A stretch of 64,000 nt of DNA from an uncultured Sphingomonas sp. (GCF_913777625.1 NZ_CAJYTI010000026.1:1-64000), one strand, 5' to 3'. Shown: positions 39,952-49,699, numbered from the stretch's first letter. Made by a program: numbers and translations. The notes: generated by a model from the letters alone, not told the origin.

Positions 39952-41079
39952 ATGGCCCTTAGCGGACGCGAACTGCGCTCGACGCTCACCGAAGACGGCA
40001 CGCTGCGGCTGTCGCTGGAGCAGGTCGACTATGCCGATCCCGCCCCGGACGAGGTGACCGTCCGCATCGAGGCGGCGCCGATCAACCCCAGCGATCTGGG
40101 CCTGCTGCTCGGCCCGGCGCAGGTGGACACGCTGCGCGCGGAAGGCACGGCGGACGCGCCGGTGCTGGCCTTCGATGTGCCCAAGGGGCGGCTGGCGAGC
40201 ATGAAGGCGCGGCTCGGCCAGTCGATGCCGGTCGGCAACGAGGGCGCGGGCACGGTGGTCGCCGCCGGTGCCGAGGCGCAGGGCCTGCTCGGCAAGCGCG
40301 TCGCGATGATCGGCGGCGCGATGTTCGCCGACTATCGCACGCTCAAGGCGCGCGACGTGGTGCCGCTGCCCGAGGGCACCAGCGCGGCCGCAGGGGCGGC
40401 GATCTTCGTCAACCCGATGACCGCGCTCGGCTTTGTCGAGACGATGAAGCGCGAGGGCCACAGCGCGATCGTCCACACCGCCGCCGCTTCGAACCTCGGC
40501 CAGATGCTGCAGAAGATCTGCCTCGCCGACGGCATCCCGCTGGTCAACATCGTCCGCTCCGAGGAACAGGCGGCGATCCTGAAGGGCATCGGCGCCACCC
40601 ATGTGGTCAACAGCCGCGACGAGGATTTTCGTGCCCGGCTGACCGATGCGGTAGCAGAAACCGGCGCGACGATCGCCTTCGATGCGATCGGCGGAGGCAC
40701 GCTCGGCAGCGACGTCCTGCAGGCGATGGAAGCGGCCGCCGTGCGCCGGATGACCGAATATAGCCGCTATGGCTCCGATCAGTTCAAGCAGCTCTATATC
40801 TACGGCGCGCTCGATCTGGCGCCGACCACGCTCAACCGGCTGTCCTTCGGCTTCCAGTGGAGTGTGTCGGGCTGGCTGCTGCTGCCGTTCTTCCGCAAGG
40901 CCGGGATGGAGACGCTGGCGGCGATGCGCGCGCGTGTTCTGGCCGAGCTGACCACGACGTTCGCCAGCCGCTACACCCGCACGATCGGACTTTCCGAAGC
41001 GCTGAACGCCGATGTGTTGCGGGCATATGAACGCAAGGCGACCGGAGAGAAATTCCTGATCGATCCGGGGCTTGGCTGA
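39952..41079 (+). CDS. MDR-family zinc-binding dehydrogenase / quinone oxidoreductase
   Basis: IEAAPINPSDLGLLLGPA, VGNEGAGTVVAAGAEAQGLLGKRVAM, IVHTAAASNLGQMLQKI. Confidence 0.85.
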   Translation: MALSGRELRSTLTEDGTLRLSLEQVDYADPAPDEVTVRIEAAPINPSDLGLLLGPAQVDTLRAEGTADAPVLAFDVPKGRLASMKARLGQSMPVGNEGAGTVVAAGAEAQGLLGKRVAMIGGAMFADYRTLKARDVVPLPEGTSAAAGAAIFVNPMTALGFVETMKREGHSAIVHTAAASNLGQMLQKICLADGIPLVNIVRSEEQAAILKGIGATHVVNSRDEDFRARLTDAVAETGATIAFDAIGGGTLGSDVLQAMEAAAVRRMTEYSRYGSDQFKQLYIYGALDLAPTTLNRLSFGFQWSVSGWLLLPFFRKAGMETLAAMRARVLAELTTTFASRYTRTIGLSEALNADVLRAYERKATGEKFLIDPGLG

Positions 41080-41248
41080 GTCATCCGGGGCGGCTGCGTA
41101 CCAATACCGATGGCCGTTCGACCATATTGTTTCCATAATTTGTCAAAATGGACCAATCGTTCTCACGTCGTCCTACAATGCGCTTGGGTGAGCTAAGAGG
41201 GCGGAAGACGCTACTGCGTCGTTGCGCCCCGCACTGAGGGACGACGCA

Positions 41249-42634
41249 ATGCTGCATTGGTTTGAAGTAAAGGCTCCTATTCGTGAGAAGCTGAAAGTTG
41301 CCTTTGGGGCGATGCTCGGGATCATGACCGTTCTGGCGGTTCTGAACCTGGTGCTGCCGCATTGGGTGATGCTCGGGCTGAACGTGTTGGTGATCGCGGT
41401 TGCCTTCGGGGTCACCCGGATGTTCCGGCGCATGATCGCCGACCCCTATGTCGCGACCGTCGTGCGCATGGAGGGGCTCGCCGCCGGGGATCTCCAGGCG
41501 CCGATCGCCCATACCGACTATGAGGACTGTGTCGGTCGCATTTCGCGCGCGATGCTCGTGTTCCGCGATGCCGCCGTCGCCCAGAAGGAAGCGGCAGAGC
41601 AGCAGGCGGAGGTGGTGCGCGAGCTCGGCCAGTCGCTGGAGCGGCTTGCCCGCGGTGACCTCACCGCCGACGTGACGGCCGACTTCGCCGGCACCAACGC
41701 CGTGCTCAAGACCAATTTCAACGAGGCCCTGGCCGCGCTGCGCGAGCTCGTCCGCTCGGTCACCCTGTCGGCCGAGACGATCAGCACCGGCTCGCGCGAG
41801 ATCGCCAGCGCCTCGGAAGATCTGTCCCGCCGTACCGAGAGCGCGGCGGCAAGCCTGCAGCAGACCGTGCACTCGATCAGCGAGATGGACCAGCGCCTGC
41901 GCAGCACCGCCGGCAGCGCCAGCCAGACCGTGTCGCGCGCCGACGGCGCGATCGCCTCGGTCCAGGCGGGCCGCGACGTCGCCGACGAGGCCGTCTCCGC
42001 GATGGGCCGGGTTTCGGAAAGCGCCAAGGGCATCGACGCGGTCATCGAAGGCCTCGACAAGATCGCCTTCCAGACCCGCGTTCTCGCGATGAACGCCGCC
42101 GTCGAGGCGGGCCGGGCCGGAGAAGCCGGGCGTGGCTTCGCCGTGGTCGCCGATCTGGTGTCCGCGCTGGCGATGCGTGCCGAGGAAGAGGCCGGCCGCG
42201 CCCGCGACCAGCTGACCACCACCCAGGCCGACGTTACCGCCGCCGTGGGGATGGTGCAGCGCGTCGACGAAGCCTTTGCCGCGATCGCCACCGATGTGCG
42301 CGAAGTGCACGACCTGCTCGGCAACATGGCGACGGCCAACCAGGCCCAGGCCTCGTCGATCGGCGAGATCAGCACTGCGGTGACCGTGATGGACCAGGCG
42401 ACCCAGCAGAATGCCGCGATGGTCGAGCAGACCTCGGCCGCCGCGCGCAACCTCAGTGGCGAGGTCGAGGCGCTCAAGCGTCAGGCCCAGGCCTTCACCG
42501 TCGATGGTGGCCACAATGCACGGATGAGCCTGCCGCTGCGCCGCCCGGACTTCTCCACCCGCCCGTCGGCGACGCCGCGTGCGCGGCCCGCACCGGCGCC
42601 GGCCATGGCGGACGGGGACTGGGCGTCGTTCTGA
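41249..42634 (+). CDS. Methyl-accepting chemotaxis protein lacking a periplasmic domain, C-terminal DWASF
   Basis: Two adjacent TM segments, HAMP-like region, signalling hairpin IAFQTRVLAMNAAVEAGRAGEAGRGFAVVADLV; ends GDWASF. Confidence 0.9.
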   Translation: MLHWFEVKAPIREKLKVAFGAMLGIMTVLAVLNLVLPHWVMLGLNVLVIAVAFGVTRMFRRMIADPYVATVVRMEGLAAGDLQAPIAHTDYEDCVGRISRAMLVFRDAAVAQKEAAEQQAEVVRELGQSLERLARGDLTADVTADFAGTNAVLKTNFNEALAALRELVRSVTLSAETISTGSREIASASEDLSRRTESAAASLQQTVHSISEMDQRLRSTAGSASQTVSRADGAIASVQAGRDVADEAVSAMGRVSESAKGIDAVIEGLDKIAFQTRVLAMNAAVEAGRAGEAGRGFAVVADLVSALAMRAEEEAGRARDQLTTTQADVTAAVGMVQRVDEAFAAIATDVREVHDLLGNMATANQAQASSIGEISTAVTVMDQATQQNAAMVEQTSAAARNLSGEVEALKRQAQAFTVDGGHNARMSLPLRRPDFSTRPSATPRARPAPAPAMADGDWASF

Positions 42635-42649
42635 CGACGCCCAACCGCT

Positions 42650-43120
42650 TCACCCCGCGGCGCCGGCATGCGCCTGAAAGCGCTCGCGGCTCGACAGCAG
42701 CGTCCCCACCGGCTCGGCGATCGGCGCGAACATGCCGAGGCCGAGCCGCTGGCCGGGCAGGTTGACGTACACCGCCTCGATGCCGCGGGCGCTATAGGCC
42801 TCGTGCCAGAAGCCGGCGCCCTGCGGGTCCTTGAGAAAGTCGCGCCACCAATGGCTGTGCGGCGCGCTGCGGGTGAAGGCCTCGAGGCTGGGCAGGTCGC
42901 GCCAATATTGGCGGAAGCCGACATGGTTCCAGCCGAACAGCATGCCGTCCTCTGCCAGCAGCCCGTCGGGCGGGTCCTTGCGGATATCGGCCAGGCCCTT
43001 GCCGATGCGCATCATCGCCGGCAGCGCGCGCAGCCGGCGCAGCTTGAAGCCCAGAATAACGACGATCAGTTCGGGATAGGCAGCGAGATCGACCGTCTCG
43101 CGGCGCGGTTTGGCTTGCAT
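42650..43120 (-). CDS. DUF4188 family protein
   Basis: VVILGFKLRRLRALPAMMRIGKGLADIRKDPPDGLLAEDGMLFGWNHVGFRQYWRDLPSLEAFTR, FWHEAYSARGIEAVYVN. Confidence 0.75.
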   Translation of the reverse strand: MQAKPRRETVDLAAYPELIVVILGFKLRRLRALPAMMRIGKGLADIRKDPPDGLLAEDGMLFGWNHVGFRQYWRDLPSLEAFTRSAPHSHWWRDFLKDPQGAGFWHEAYSARGIEAVYVNLPGQRLGLGMFAPIAEPVGTLLSSRERFQAHAGAAG

Positions 43121-43131
43121 GGCGAGTCTCC

Positions 43132-43175
43132 TTGTTTACACTGTACACGTTAGGTCAAGTTTACGGTGTAAACAA
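43132..43175. promoter_or_regulatory. Putative double TetR operator
   Basis: GTTTACACTGTACAC (43134-43148) and perfect GTTTAC-GGT-GTAAAC (43159-43173); outer TTGTTTACAC/GTGTAAACAA inverted repeat. Confidence 0.7.
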
Positions 43176-43176
43176 G

Positions 43177-43737
43177 ATGGAAGTTGCAGAGGGCGGTTTG
43201 CGCCCGCGATTGGTCGAGGCGGCGATCGCGCTGCTGGACCGCGAGGGCGAGGGCGGCATGACGCTGCGCGCGCTCGCCAAGGCGACCGGCGTATCGGCGA
43301 TGGCGCCCTATCGGCACTTTCCGGACAAGGCGGCGCTGCTGGGCGCGGTGGCCGAGGCGGGGTTCGCCGAACTGGCCGCCGCCCTTGCCGAGGCGGATCG
43401 GACGACGCCGGACAAGGCGGCGCTGGTCGCGCAGGGGCTGGCCTATTTCCGCTTCGCCCAGGCCCGGCCGGCGCTGTTCCGCCTGATGTTCGGCGGAACG
43501 CCGGTGTGCGATGCGCCGCCCAAGCAATATGGCGAGGCCTTCGGCATCCTGTCGCGGCGGGTTGCCAGCCTGGCGGCGGGCGACCCGGGCCCGGCGACCC
43601 TGGCGGCCTGGGGCGTGGTACACGGCCTCGCCACCCTGGCGCTCGACGGCAAGCTGCCGGCAGAGGACGGTGTCGTCACCGCCGCGGTGGGGCTGGTCGC
43701 CGACGGGATCGCCGGCGCTCAGCCGCGCAAGGGATAG
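43177..43737 (+). CDS. TetR/AcrR family regulator
   Basis: LVEAAIALLDREGEGGMTLRALAKATGVSAMAPYRHFPDKAALL HTH. Confidence 0.92.
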   Translation: MEVAEGGLRPRLVEAAIALLDREGEGGMTLRALAKATGVSAMAPYRHFPDKAALLGAVAEAGFAELAAALAEADRTTPDKAALVAQGLAYFRFAQARPALFRLMFGGTPVCDAPPKQYGEAFGILSRRVASLAAGDPGPATLAAWGVVHGLATLALDGKLPAEDGVVTAAVGLVADGIAGAQPRKG

Positions 43738-44255
43738 CGCTCGATCGCTTCATAGCTGGCGCCATCGCGGCCGAGATGGCTTTCGAACAGCAGGAAATTG
43801 TCGACCGCGAAGGGGGCGCTGGCGAGCCCGGCATGGGCTTCGAGGAAGCGGGCATTGGTGCCGGCCGCCACGTTCATGCGGGCAAGGGTGATGTGCGGCA
43901 GATAGGCGCGGCGTTCGGGGGCGAGGCCGATCCGTACCAGCGCCTGGTCGATCTTCTGGTGGAGCTGGGTCACCGCCTCCTGGGGGCGCAGGCCGGCCCA
44001 GACCGCGTTGGGGCGGCCGCGGGAGTCGAATTCGCCGACGCCGGCGATCGCCACCTCGAAGGGCGCGAAGCGGACGCTGCCGAGCGCGACCGCGATATCC
44101 TCCGCCACCGGCCGTTCCACCTCGCCGATATAGCGCAAGGTGCAGTGGAGCTGGTCGTCGCGCTGCCAGCGCGCGCCGGCAATGCCCCCGGCCAGCGCCA
44201 GCAGCGGGGCGCGAATGGCGGCGGGCGGGCGGAAGCCGACGAACAGACGATGCAT
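43719..44255 (-). CDS. thpR: RNA 2',3'-cyclic phosphodiesterase
   Basis: MHRLFVGFRPP; two HxTx motifs LHCTLRYIGEV and LPHITLARM. Confidence 0.9.
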   Translation of the reverse strand: MHRLFVGFRPPAAIRAPLLALAGGIAGARWQRDDQLHCTLRYIGEVERPVAEDIAVALGSVRFAPFEVAIAGVGEFDSRGRPNAVWAGLRPQEAVTQLHQKIDQALVRIGLAPERRAYLPHITLARMNVAAGTNARFLEAHAGLASAPFAVDNFLLFESHLGRDGASYEAIERYPLRG

Positions 44256-44415
44256 CCCGTTCCTCTAGCGAATGGCCCAATCGGTTCAAAGGGTGCGCGA
44301 AGTTGATCTGGGCTCTGTATCGAAACGTTGCTAGACCGGGTTTCGCTTGAAAAGGCCCGCTCCGGGGCCGATATTCCAGCCATCCGGCATCGCGCCGGTC
44401 AAAGGAGTTTTTCGA

Positions 44416-45183
44416 ATGGCTAACTGGTCCGATCCCCGCACGAGCGAGTCGCCCTTCGCGACCGTGAGTGCACGCGCCGCGGCGCATGACGCGGGGCTCC
44501 GGTCGTACATGCTGTCGGTCTACAACTACATGCTCTCCGGCGTGCTGCTGACCGGCATCGTCGCGCTGGCGTTCGGCAAGGTCGCATCGTTGCAGGCGCT
44601 GCTGTTCCAGGTGGTGGAAACCGCCCGCGGCCTGTCGCTGCAGCCGACGCTGCTCGGCTGGGTCGTGATGATCTCGCCGCTGGCGATCGTGTTCGCGATG
44701 AGCTTCGGCCAGAGCCGCATGTCGGAGGGCACGCTGAAGGCGCTGTTCTTCGCCTATGCCGGCCTGCTGGGCGCGTCGCTGTCGACGATTTTCATCACCT
44801 ATACCGATCTGTCGATCGCGCAGGTGTTCTTCGGCACCGCCGCGGGCTTCGGTGCGCTGAGCCTCTATGGCTACACCACCAAGAAGGACCTGTCGGGCTT
44901 CGGCACTTTCCTGCTCATCGGCCTGGTGGGCATCCTGGTGGCGTCGATCGTCAACATCTTCCTGCAGTCGGGCACGATGAGCCTGGTGATCAGCGCCGTC
45001 GGCGTGCTGATCTTCGCGGGCCTCACCGCCTACGACACGCAGAAGATCAAGAGCATCTACAGCTATGTCGCGGGCACCCGCGAGCAGGGCAAGGTCGCGA
45101 TCATGGGGGCGCTGAACCTCTATCTCGACTTCATCAACATGTTCCTGTTCCTGCTGCGCCTGTTCGGCAGCTCGCGCGACTGA
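44416..45183 (+). CDS. Bax inhibitor-1 (YbhL/YccA-type) membrane protein
   Basis: Seven hydrophobic segments; LTAYDTQKIKSIYSYVAGT, MGALNLYLDFINMFLFLLRLFGSSRD. Confidence 0.92.
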   Translation: MANWSDPRTSESPFATVSARAAAHDAGLRSYMLSVYNYMLSGVLLTGIVALAFGKVASLQALLFQVVETARGLSLQPTLLGWVVMISPLAIVFAMSFGQSRMSEGTLKALFFAYAGLLGASLSTIFITYTDLSIAQVFFGTAAGFGALSLYGYTTKKDLSGFGTFLLIGLVGILVASIVNIFLQSGTMSLVISAVGVLIFAGLTAYDTQKIKSIYSYVAGTREQGKVAIMGALNLYLDFINMFLFLLRLFGSSRD

Positions 45184-45210
45184 TCTTCCGCGCGAAGCGA
45201 AGCAACCAGA

Positions 45211-45243
45211 GCCCGGTGGAGCGATCCGCCGGGCCTTTTGTTT
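45211..45243 (+). terminator. Rho-independent terminator
   Basis: GCCCGGTGGAGCGATCCGCCGGGCCTTTTGTTTT. Confidence 0.8.
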
Positions 45244-45321
45244 TGCGCGGGTTGCACGGGGCGACGGAACGCGACTCCCGCCATGTCCGTTTAATCGCGG
45301 TAACGCACAGGAGAGTGCAGC

Positions 45322-45690
45322 ATGACCAGCAATCCCCTCGACCCCGCGATGGACCGGATGTCGGTCGCTCCGGATCCCCGGGCCGACGACGATGCCGCCA
45401 AGGGCCCCGTCCACTCCGCCGATGCCGGCACCGATGGTTCGATCGAGGAGCGTCTTGCCCGCGATCCGGCGAGCAAGGATGCGCGTCTCGATCGCGCGCT
45501 GGACGAGTCGATGGACGCCTCGGATCCGCCCGCCTCGACCCAGCCGATCCACAACCACCAGATCCCCGAAAGTTCGGGCTATGACGCCAAGGCCGAGGCC
45601 GAACGCGCCGAACGACAGCATGCCGAAGCCGAGGACAAGCCCGATCGCGGGCTGGTCGACAAGGCGCTCCACAAGCTCGGCCTCGACTGA
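45322..45690 (+). CDS. Acidic hydrophilic hypothetical protein
   Basis: Uninterrupted ORF with aGGAGag upstream; MTSNPLDPAMDRMSVAPDPRADDDAAKG... Confidence 0.6.
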   Translation: MTSNPLDPAMDRMSVAPDPRADDDAAKGPVHSADAGTDGSIEERLARDPASKDARLDRALDESMDASDPPASTQPIHNHQIPESSGYDAKAEAERAERQHAEAEDKPDRGLVDKALHKLGLD

Positions 45691-45701
45691 GGCAGGCCCG
45701 G

Positions 45702-46643
45702 ATGGCGGCGTCCCCCGCGTCGGGCTGGCGCGCCAATATCGTTCTCTACGCGGCACTCGCCGCCAATATCGGGATCGCCGTCGCGAAATTCGTCGCGGCG
45801 GCGATTACCGCGTCGTCCTCGATGGTGACCGAAGGCGTGCACAGCCTGGTGGACAGCCTCAACCAGATCCTGCTGCTCTACGGGCAGCGCCGCGCGAAGC
45901 GGCCGCCCGATGCCGAACACCCGTTCGGCTATGGCCGCGAGCTCTATTTCTGGGCGTTCGTCGTCGCGATCCTGATCTTCGGGCTGGGCGCGGGCGTTTC
46001 GGTCTATGAAGGCTATCTCCACATCCTCGACCCGGAGCCGCTGCGCGATCCCTTGGTCAATTACATCGTGCTCGGCATCGCCACCGCGATGGAAGGGACC
46101 AGCTGGGTGGTCGCGATCCGCGAGTTCCGCGCGAGCAAGGGCGATTGCGGCTGGTGGACGGCGATCCGCGAGTCGAAGGATCCCGCCGGCTTCATCGTGC
46201 TGTTCGAGGATTCGGCGGCGCTGGCGGGGCTGGTGGTCGCCGCGATCGGCATATGGGCGAGCCATGCCTGGGGCGACCCGCGGATCGACGGCATGGCCTC
46301 GATCGTAATCGGCCTGATCCTGGCGGCGGTCGCCACGCTGCTCGCGCGCGAGGCCAAGGGGCTGCTGATCGGCGAGCGCGCCAACCCCGAGCTGATCGCC
46401 CAGGTCCGAACGATGCTCGAGGCCGAGCCGCAGATCACCGCCGTCAACCATGTGCGCACGATCCACACCGCGCCCGACCGCGTGTTCGTGGCGATCAGTG
46501 CCGATTTCGACGATGCGCTGGCGATGGGCGCGGCGGAGACGCTGATCGAGCGGATCGAAGCGAAGCTGAAGGCGGCGCTCCCCCAGCTCAGCTCGATCTA
46601 CATCCGCCCGGAAAAGCGCGAAGACGCCGCGGTGGTGGCCTAG
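45702..46643 (+). CDS. Cation diffusion facilitator family transporter
   Basis: NIGIAVAKFVAAAITASSSMVTEGVHSLVDSLNQILLLYG, DPRIDGMASIVIGLILA. Confidence 0.92.
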   Translation: MAASPASGWRANIVLYAALAANIGIAVAKFVAAAITASSSMVTEGVHSLVDSLNQILLLYGQRRAKRPPDAEHPFGYGRELYFWAFVVAILIFGLGAGVSVYEGYLHILDPEPLRDPLVNYIVLGIATAMEGTSWVVAIREFRASKGDCGWWTAIRESKDPAGFIVLFEDSAALAGLVVAAIGIWASHAWGDPRIDGMASIVIGLILAAVATLLAREAKGLLIGERANPELIAQVRTMLEAEPQITAVNHVRTIHTAPDRVFVAISADFDDALAMGAAETLIERIEAKLKAALPQLSSIYIRPEKREDAAVVA

Positions 46644-46682
46644 CTCGATCCGCGACCTGGCGGTGGAGGGCTGCGCGCGACG

Positions 46683-47054
46683 TTACCCGCCCAGCGCGTC
46701 GAGCAATTCGTGTGTGCGCAGCGGCTTTTCGAGCAGTGCGGCATAGCCGGTCGCTTCTGCCTGCGCGGTCAGCGCCGGGCTCGGATAGCCGGTCATCAGC
46801 ACCGCGCGACCGGTCCAGCCCCGCGTCTTCAGCGCGCGCAGCAGTGCGATGCCGTCGCCGTCCGGCAGGTAATAGTCGGCGACCAGATAGTCCGCCGTCA
46901 TCGCGGCGGGATCGGCGAGCGAGGCCTTGGCCACGCTGTGCGCCCGCACCTGATAGCCCTGGCCGTGCAGCAGCAGCTGGGTCGACCGGCGCACGCCGTC
47001 ATCGTCTTCGACGAGCAACACGCTGGGGCGTCGGGCGGGGGGCGGAGTGGTCAT
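46683..47054 (-). CDS. Single-domain response regulator
   Basis: SVLLVEDDDGVRRSTQLLLHGQGY, YLVADYYLPDGDGIALL, AVLMTGYPS, EKPLRTHELLDAL. Confidence 0.88.
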   Translation of the reverse strand: MTTPPPARRPSVLLVEDDDGVRRSTQLLLHGQGYQVRAHSVAKASLADPAAMTADYLVADYYLPDGDGIALLRALKTRGWTGRAVLMTGYPSPALTAQAEATGYAALLEKPLRTHELLDALGG

Positions 47055-47190
47055 CGAGCGGGCCTGATCGCGCTGCGTGGCATGTGCCGCCGCAGGCGTC
47101 TCTACGCAAACCTCCTAGGGTCGCAGCGCGGGCGCTGCTGGCCCAAGGGGCGGTTGCGGGCACCCCGGCGATGCGGCACCTTAGGCCACG

Positions 47191-47376
47191 ATGTTCTTCG
47201 ACGAGAATCGCGTCTGGCCCCGGCCGGAACCGCAGCCCCCGACGCCGGCGCCGCCGGGCCGGCGCGAGCGGTTTCTGACGCGGATGTTCCTGTTCTACGC
47301 GCTGGTGCTGCTGCTGCTGCCGGTCAGCGCGGGCGGGATCGCCGACCTGATCCGCTATCTGCTGGGCCTGCACTGA
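47191..47376 (+). CDS. Small proline-rich single-pass membrane protein
   Basis: MFFDENRVWPRPEPQPPTPAPPGRRERFLTRMFLFYALVLLLLPVSAGGIADLIRYLLGLH. Confidence 0.55.
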   Translation: MFFDENRVWPRPEPQPPTPAPPGRRERFLTRMFLFYALVLLLLPVSAGGIADLIRYLLGLH

Positions 47377-47448
47377 GAGGCTGCGACAACGACGTCATGC
47401 CAGCCAACGCGGCGTGACGGACTCGGTGGGCGTTCCACCAGGCCGGGC

Positions 47449-48159
47449 TCAGCCCAGTTCATCGTCCTTGTACTTGATCTGCAGGAAGTTGCCGCGGGTC
47501 GCCAGCGCGTCGAGATCGCCCTGGGCAAGCTGGGCGGTCATCTCGGCGATCTGCTCGTCGATCACCTGCAGGCCCTGCGCCAGCTGCTGGTCCGGGGTCA
47601 TGCCGTTGCGCGGCACGGTCCGCAGCGGCTCCGGCACGCGGCCATAGCCGTTGACCAGTTCGGGCAGCTGCTCCCCGATCAGCTTGCGCACTTCGTTGGC
47701 GGCGGGCGAGGCCTCGTCCAGCCGGGCGAGCTGCGGCGACAGCGTTTCCAGTTTCACCCCGATCGAATCGACCAGCGTGCGCGCCGGCGCGGGCAGCGCC
47801 AGCCGCTGCGTCTCCAGCCAGCGTTCGGTGGTGGCGGGCAGCGCCTTCAAGGGCACCTGCACGAGCTGCTCGACGCGCGGTGCGCTGGTCACCGGCAGCG
47901 AGGCGAAGACGAAGGTCGCCAGGATCAGCAGCGCCATCACCGCCAACGCGCCGAACATGCCGAGCGGCACGAACAGGCCGATCACGATCGCGGCAAGGAC
48001 GATCACCGCGTCCGCCGCCGCGATCCGGCCGAGCCGCGCGAGAATCTCCGCCTCGCGCCGCTTGCGGGTGCGGGTGGCGAGCGCGCCTTCGGTGCGGGCG
48101 CGCGAACGCTCGATCAGTTCCTCGCCGCGGGCGAGCAGGCGGTCCACGTCACTCGGCAT
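47449..48159 (-). CDS. Membrane protein partner of TelA (XpaC-like)
   Basis: Two TM segments followed by a coiled helical region; directly downstream of telA with short spacing. Confidence 0.6.
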   Translation of the reverse strand: MPSDVDRLLARGEELIERSRARTEGALATRTRKRREAEILARLGRIAAADAVIVLAAIVIGLFVPLGMFGALAVMALLILATFVFASLPVTSAPRVEQLVQVPLKALPATTERWLETQRLALPAPARTLVDSIGVKLETLSPQLARLDEASPAANEVRKLIGEQLPELVNGYGRVPEPLRTVPRNGMTPDQQLAQGLQVIDEQIAEMTAQLAQGDLDALATRGNFLQIKYKDDELG

Positions 48160-48165
48160 CGCGGC

Positions 48166-49374
48166 TTACATCGCCTCCAGCTTGAAGCCGTCGCTCGGGC
48201 CACCGAGCCGGTTCTGCTCGGCCCCCTCGGCGCGGGCGATATAGCCCTTCGACTTCTCGACTTCGTTCGACAGGGTGGTGACCGTGGTCTTCATGCTGTC
48301 GAGCGCCTTGAGCTTGAAGGTGTCGATCGCATCCATCGTGTCGTAGATGTTCTGGAAGGCGCGCTGCAGCGTCTCGACGGGAATCGTCGCGCTCGCCGCC
48401 TGTTCGTGGATCGCGGCGGTCTGGCTCTTGAGCAGCTGGCCGGTCGATTCGATCAGGTTGGCGGTGGTGGTGTTCAGCGCGGTGATCTGATCGAGCACCA
48501 GCTTCTGGTTGTTGAGTGCCTGCGCGACCGTCACCGCCGTGCGCAGTGCCGAGACGGTGGTGGTCGAGGCGCGGTCGACACCCTTGATCAGCTCGACATT
48601 GTTCTTCTTGACCAGATCGAGCGCGAGATAGCCCTGCACCGTCACCGCCATCTGGGTGAGCAGGTCCTGGGTGCGCTGGCGGACATAGAAGAGCGCGGTC
48701 TCGCGGATCGCCTTGGCCTTGGCGGGGTCGGTATGATCCAGCTCGTTGGCCTTGTCCTCGAGCTTCGTGTCCATCGCCTTGGACAGATAGATCATCTGCT
48801 CCAGCCGACCCATCGCGTTCCACAGATTGGCGCGCTCGGTGGCGATCGCGGCATTGTCCTGCAGCAGCTCGTCCTTGCCGTTGGCGAGGCTCTTGAGCAC
48901 CGCGTTGATGTGGCTCTGCGACGACTGGTATTTGCGGAAATAGTTGGTCAGCCCGCCGCCGCCGCCGAAAATCTTCGACAAAAAGCCGTCCTTGCCGCCG
49001 ATCAGCTTGCCGTTGCGCGAGGGGTCGAGCTCTTCCACCGTCTTGCGCAGCGCGAGCAGGTCGGCGCCGACACCGCCGTCGCTGCCCATCGCGCGCACCG
49101 GGCGATCGAGGAAGCGATTGGACTGGCCTGCTGCGTCGCGGATTTCCTTCTGCCCCATCGCCGCGATCGCATCGACGCGCTTGCCGAATTCGGGCGAGTT
49201 CACGTCCTGCGCGATCAGATCGTCGATGAAGCCGTCGACGCGCTTGTCGAGTTCGGACTTCTTGGTGTCTTCAACCGGCACCAGCCCGGCGGCCTTTTCG
49301 GGCGCCACGGCGGGCACGGGATCCGGGGGCGTGAGCACCAGACCCTGTTCTGCGGTTTCCGTCACAGTCGCCAT
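48166..49374 (-). CDS. Toxic anion resistance (TelA/KlaA) family protein
   Basis: SQSHINAVLKSLANGKDELLQDNAAIATERANLWNAMGRLEQMIYLSKAMD, FYVRQRTQDLLTQMAVTVQGYLALDLVKKNNVELIKGVDRASTTTVSALRTAV. Confidence 0.9.
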   Translation of the reverse strand: MATVTETAEQGLVLTPPDPVPAVAPEKAAGLVPVEDTKKSELDKRVDGFIDDLIAQDVNSPEFGKRVDAIAAMGQKEIRDAAGQSNRFLDRPVRAMGSDGGVGADLLALRKTVEELDPSRNGKLIGGKDGFLSKIFGGGGGLTNYFRKYQSSQSHINAVLKSLANGKDELLQDNAAIATERANLWNAMGRLEQMIYLSKAMDTKLEDKANELDHTDPAKAKAIRETALFYVRQRTQDLLTQMAVTVQGYLALDLVKKNNVELIKGVDRASTTTVSALRTAVTVAQALNNQKLVLDQITALNTTTANLIESTGQLLKSQTAAIHEQAASATIPVETLQRAFQNIYDTMDAIDTFKLKALDSMKTTVTTLSNEVEKSKGYIARAEGAEQNRLGGPSDGFKLEAM

Positions 49375-49558
49375 CGTCGCTCTCTCTTCCCAATTCCGTG
49401 GGGATAACCATGCAGGCGAAGCACGTATCCCGCAAGTGTGTCATGTAGATAGCACAGTTCGGAATGCAACTTGACCGGCGTCCGTGCGCAGCATTGTGCT
49501 GCCCCGTGGCAATGGGAGAGCGGGGATGCAGCGGCGCGGCGCGTGAAGGTTCGGCGCG

Positions 49559-49584
49559 TTCGGTGCGAATCACGGTGCACCGAA
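49559..49584. other. Inverted repeat upstream of typA
   Basis: TTCGGTGC-gaatcacggt-GCACCGAA, 8-bp perfect arms. Confidence 0.6.
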
Positions 49585-49699
49585 TCCTGTAGCGGGAAAG
49601 TCCGGAGGCAGACCGGCGGCGTGGGGGGCCTTCCCGCGACGCACCATTTCGGCTATGGGCCCGCCCGTACGCGCGCTTCCGCGCCAATCAGGAAATCGC

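Noticed and set aside
44256-44415. ybhL-type RNA leader upstream of the Bax inhibitor-1 gene
   Set aside because: A ybhL motif is known in some alphaproteobacteria, but I could not identify its conserved structure in this sequence.
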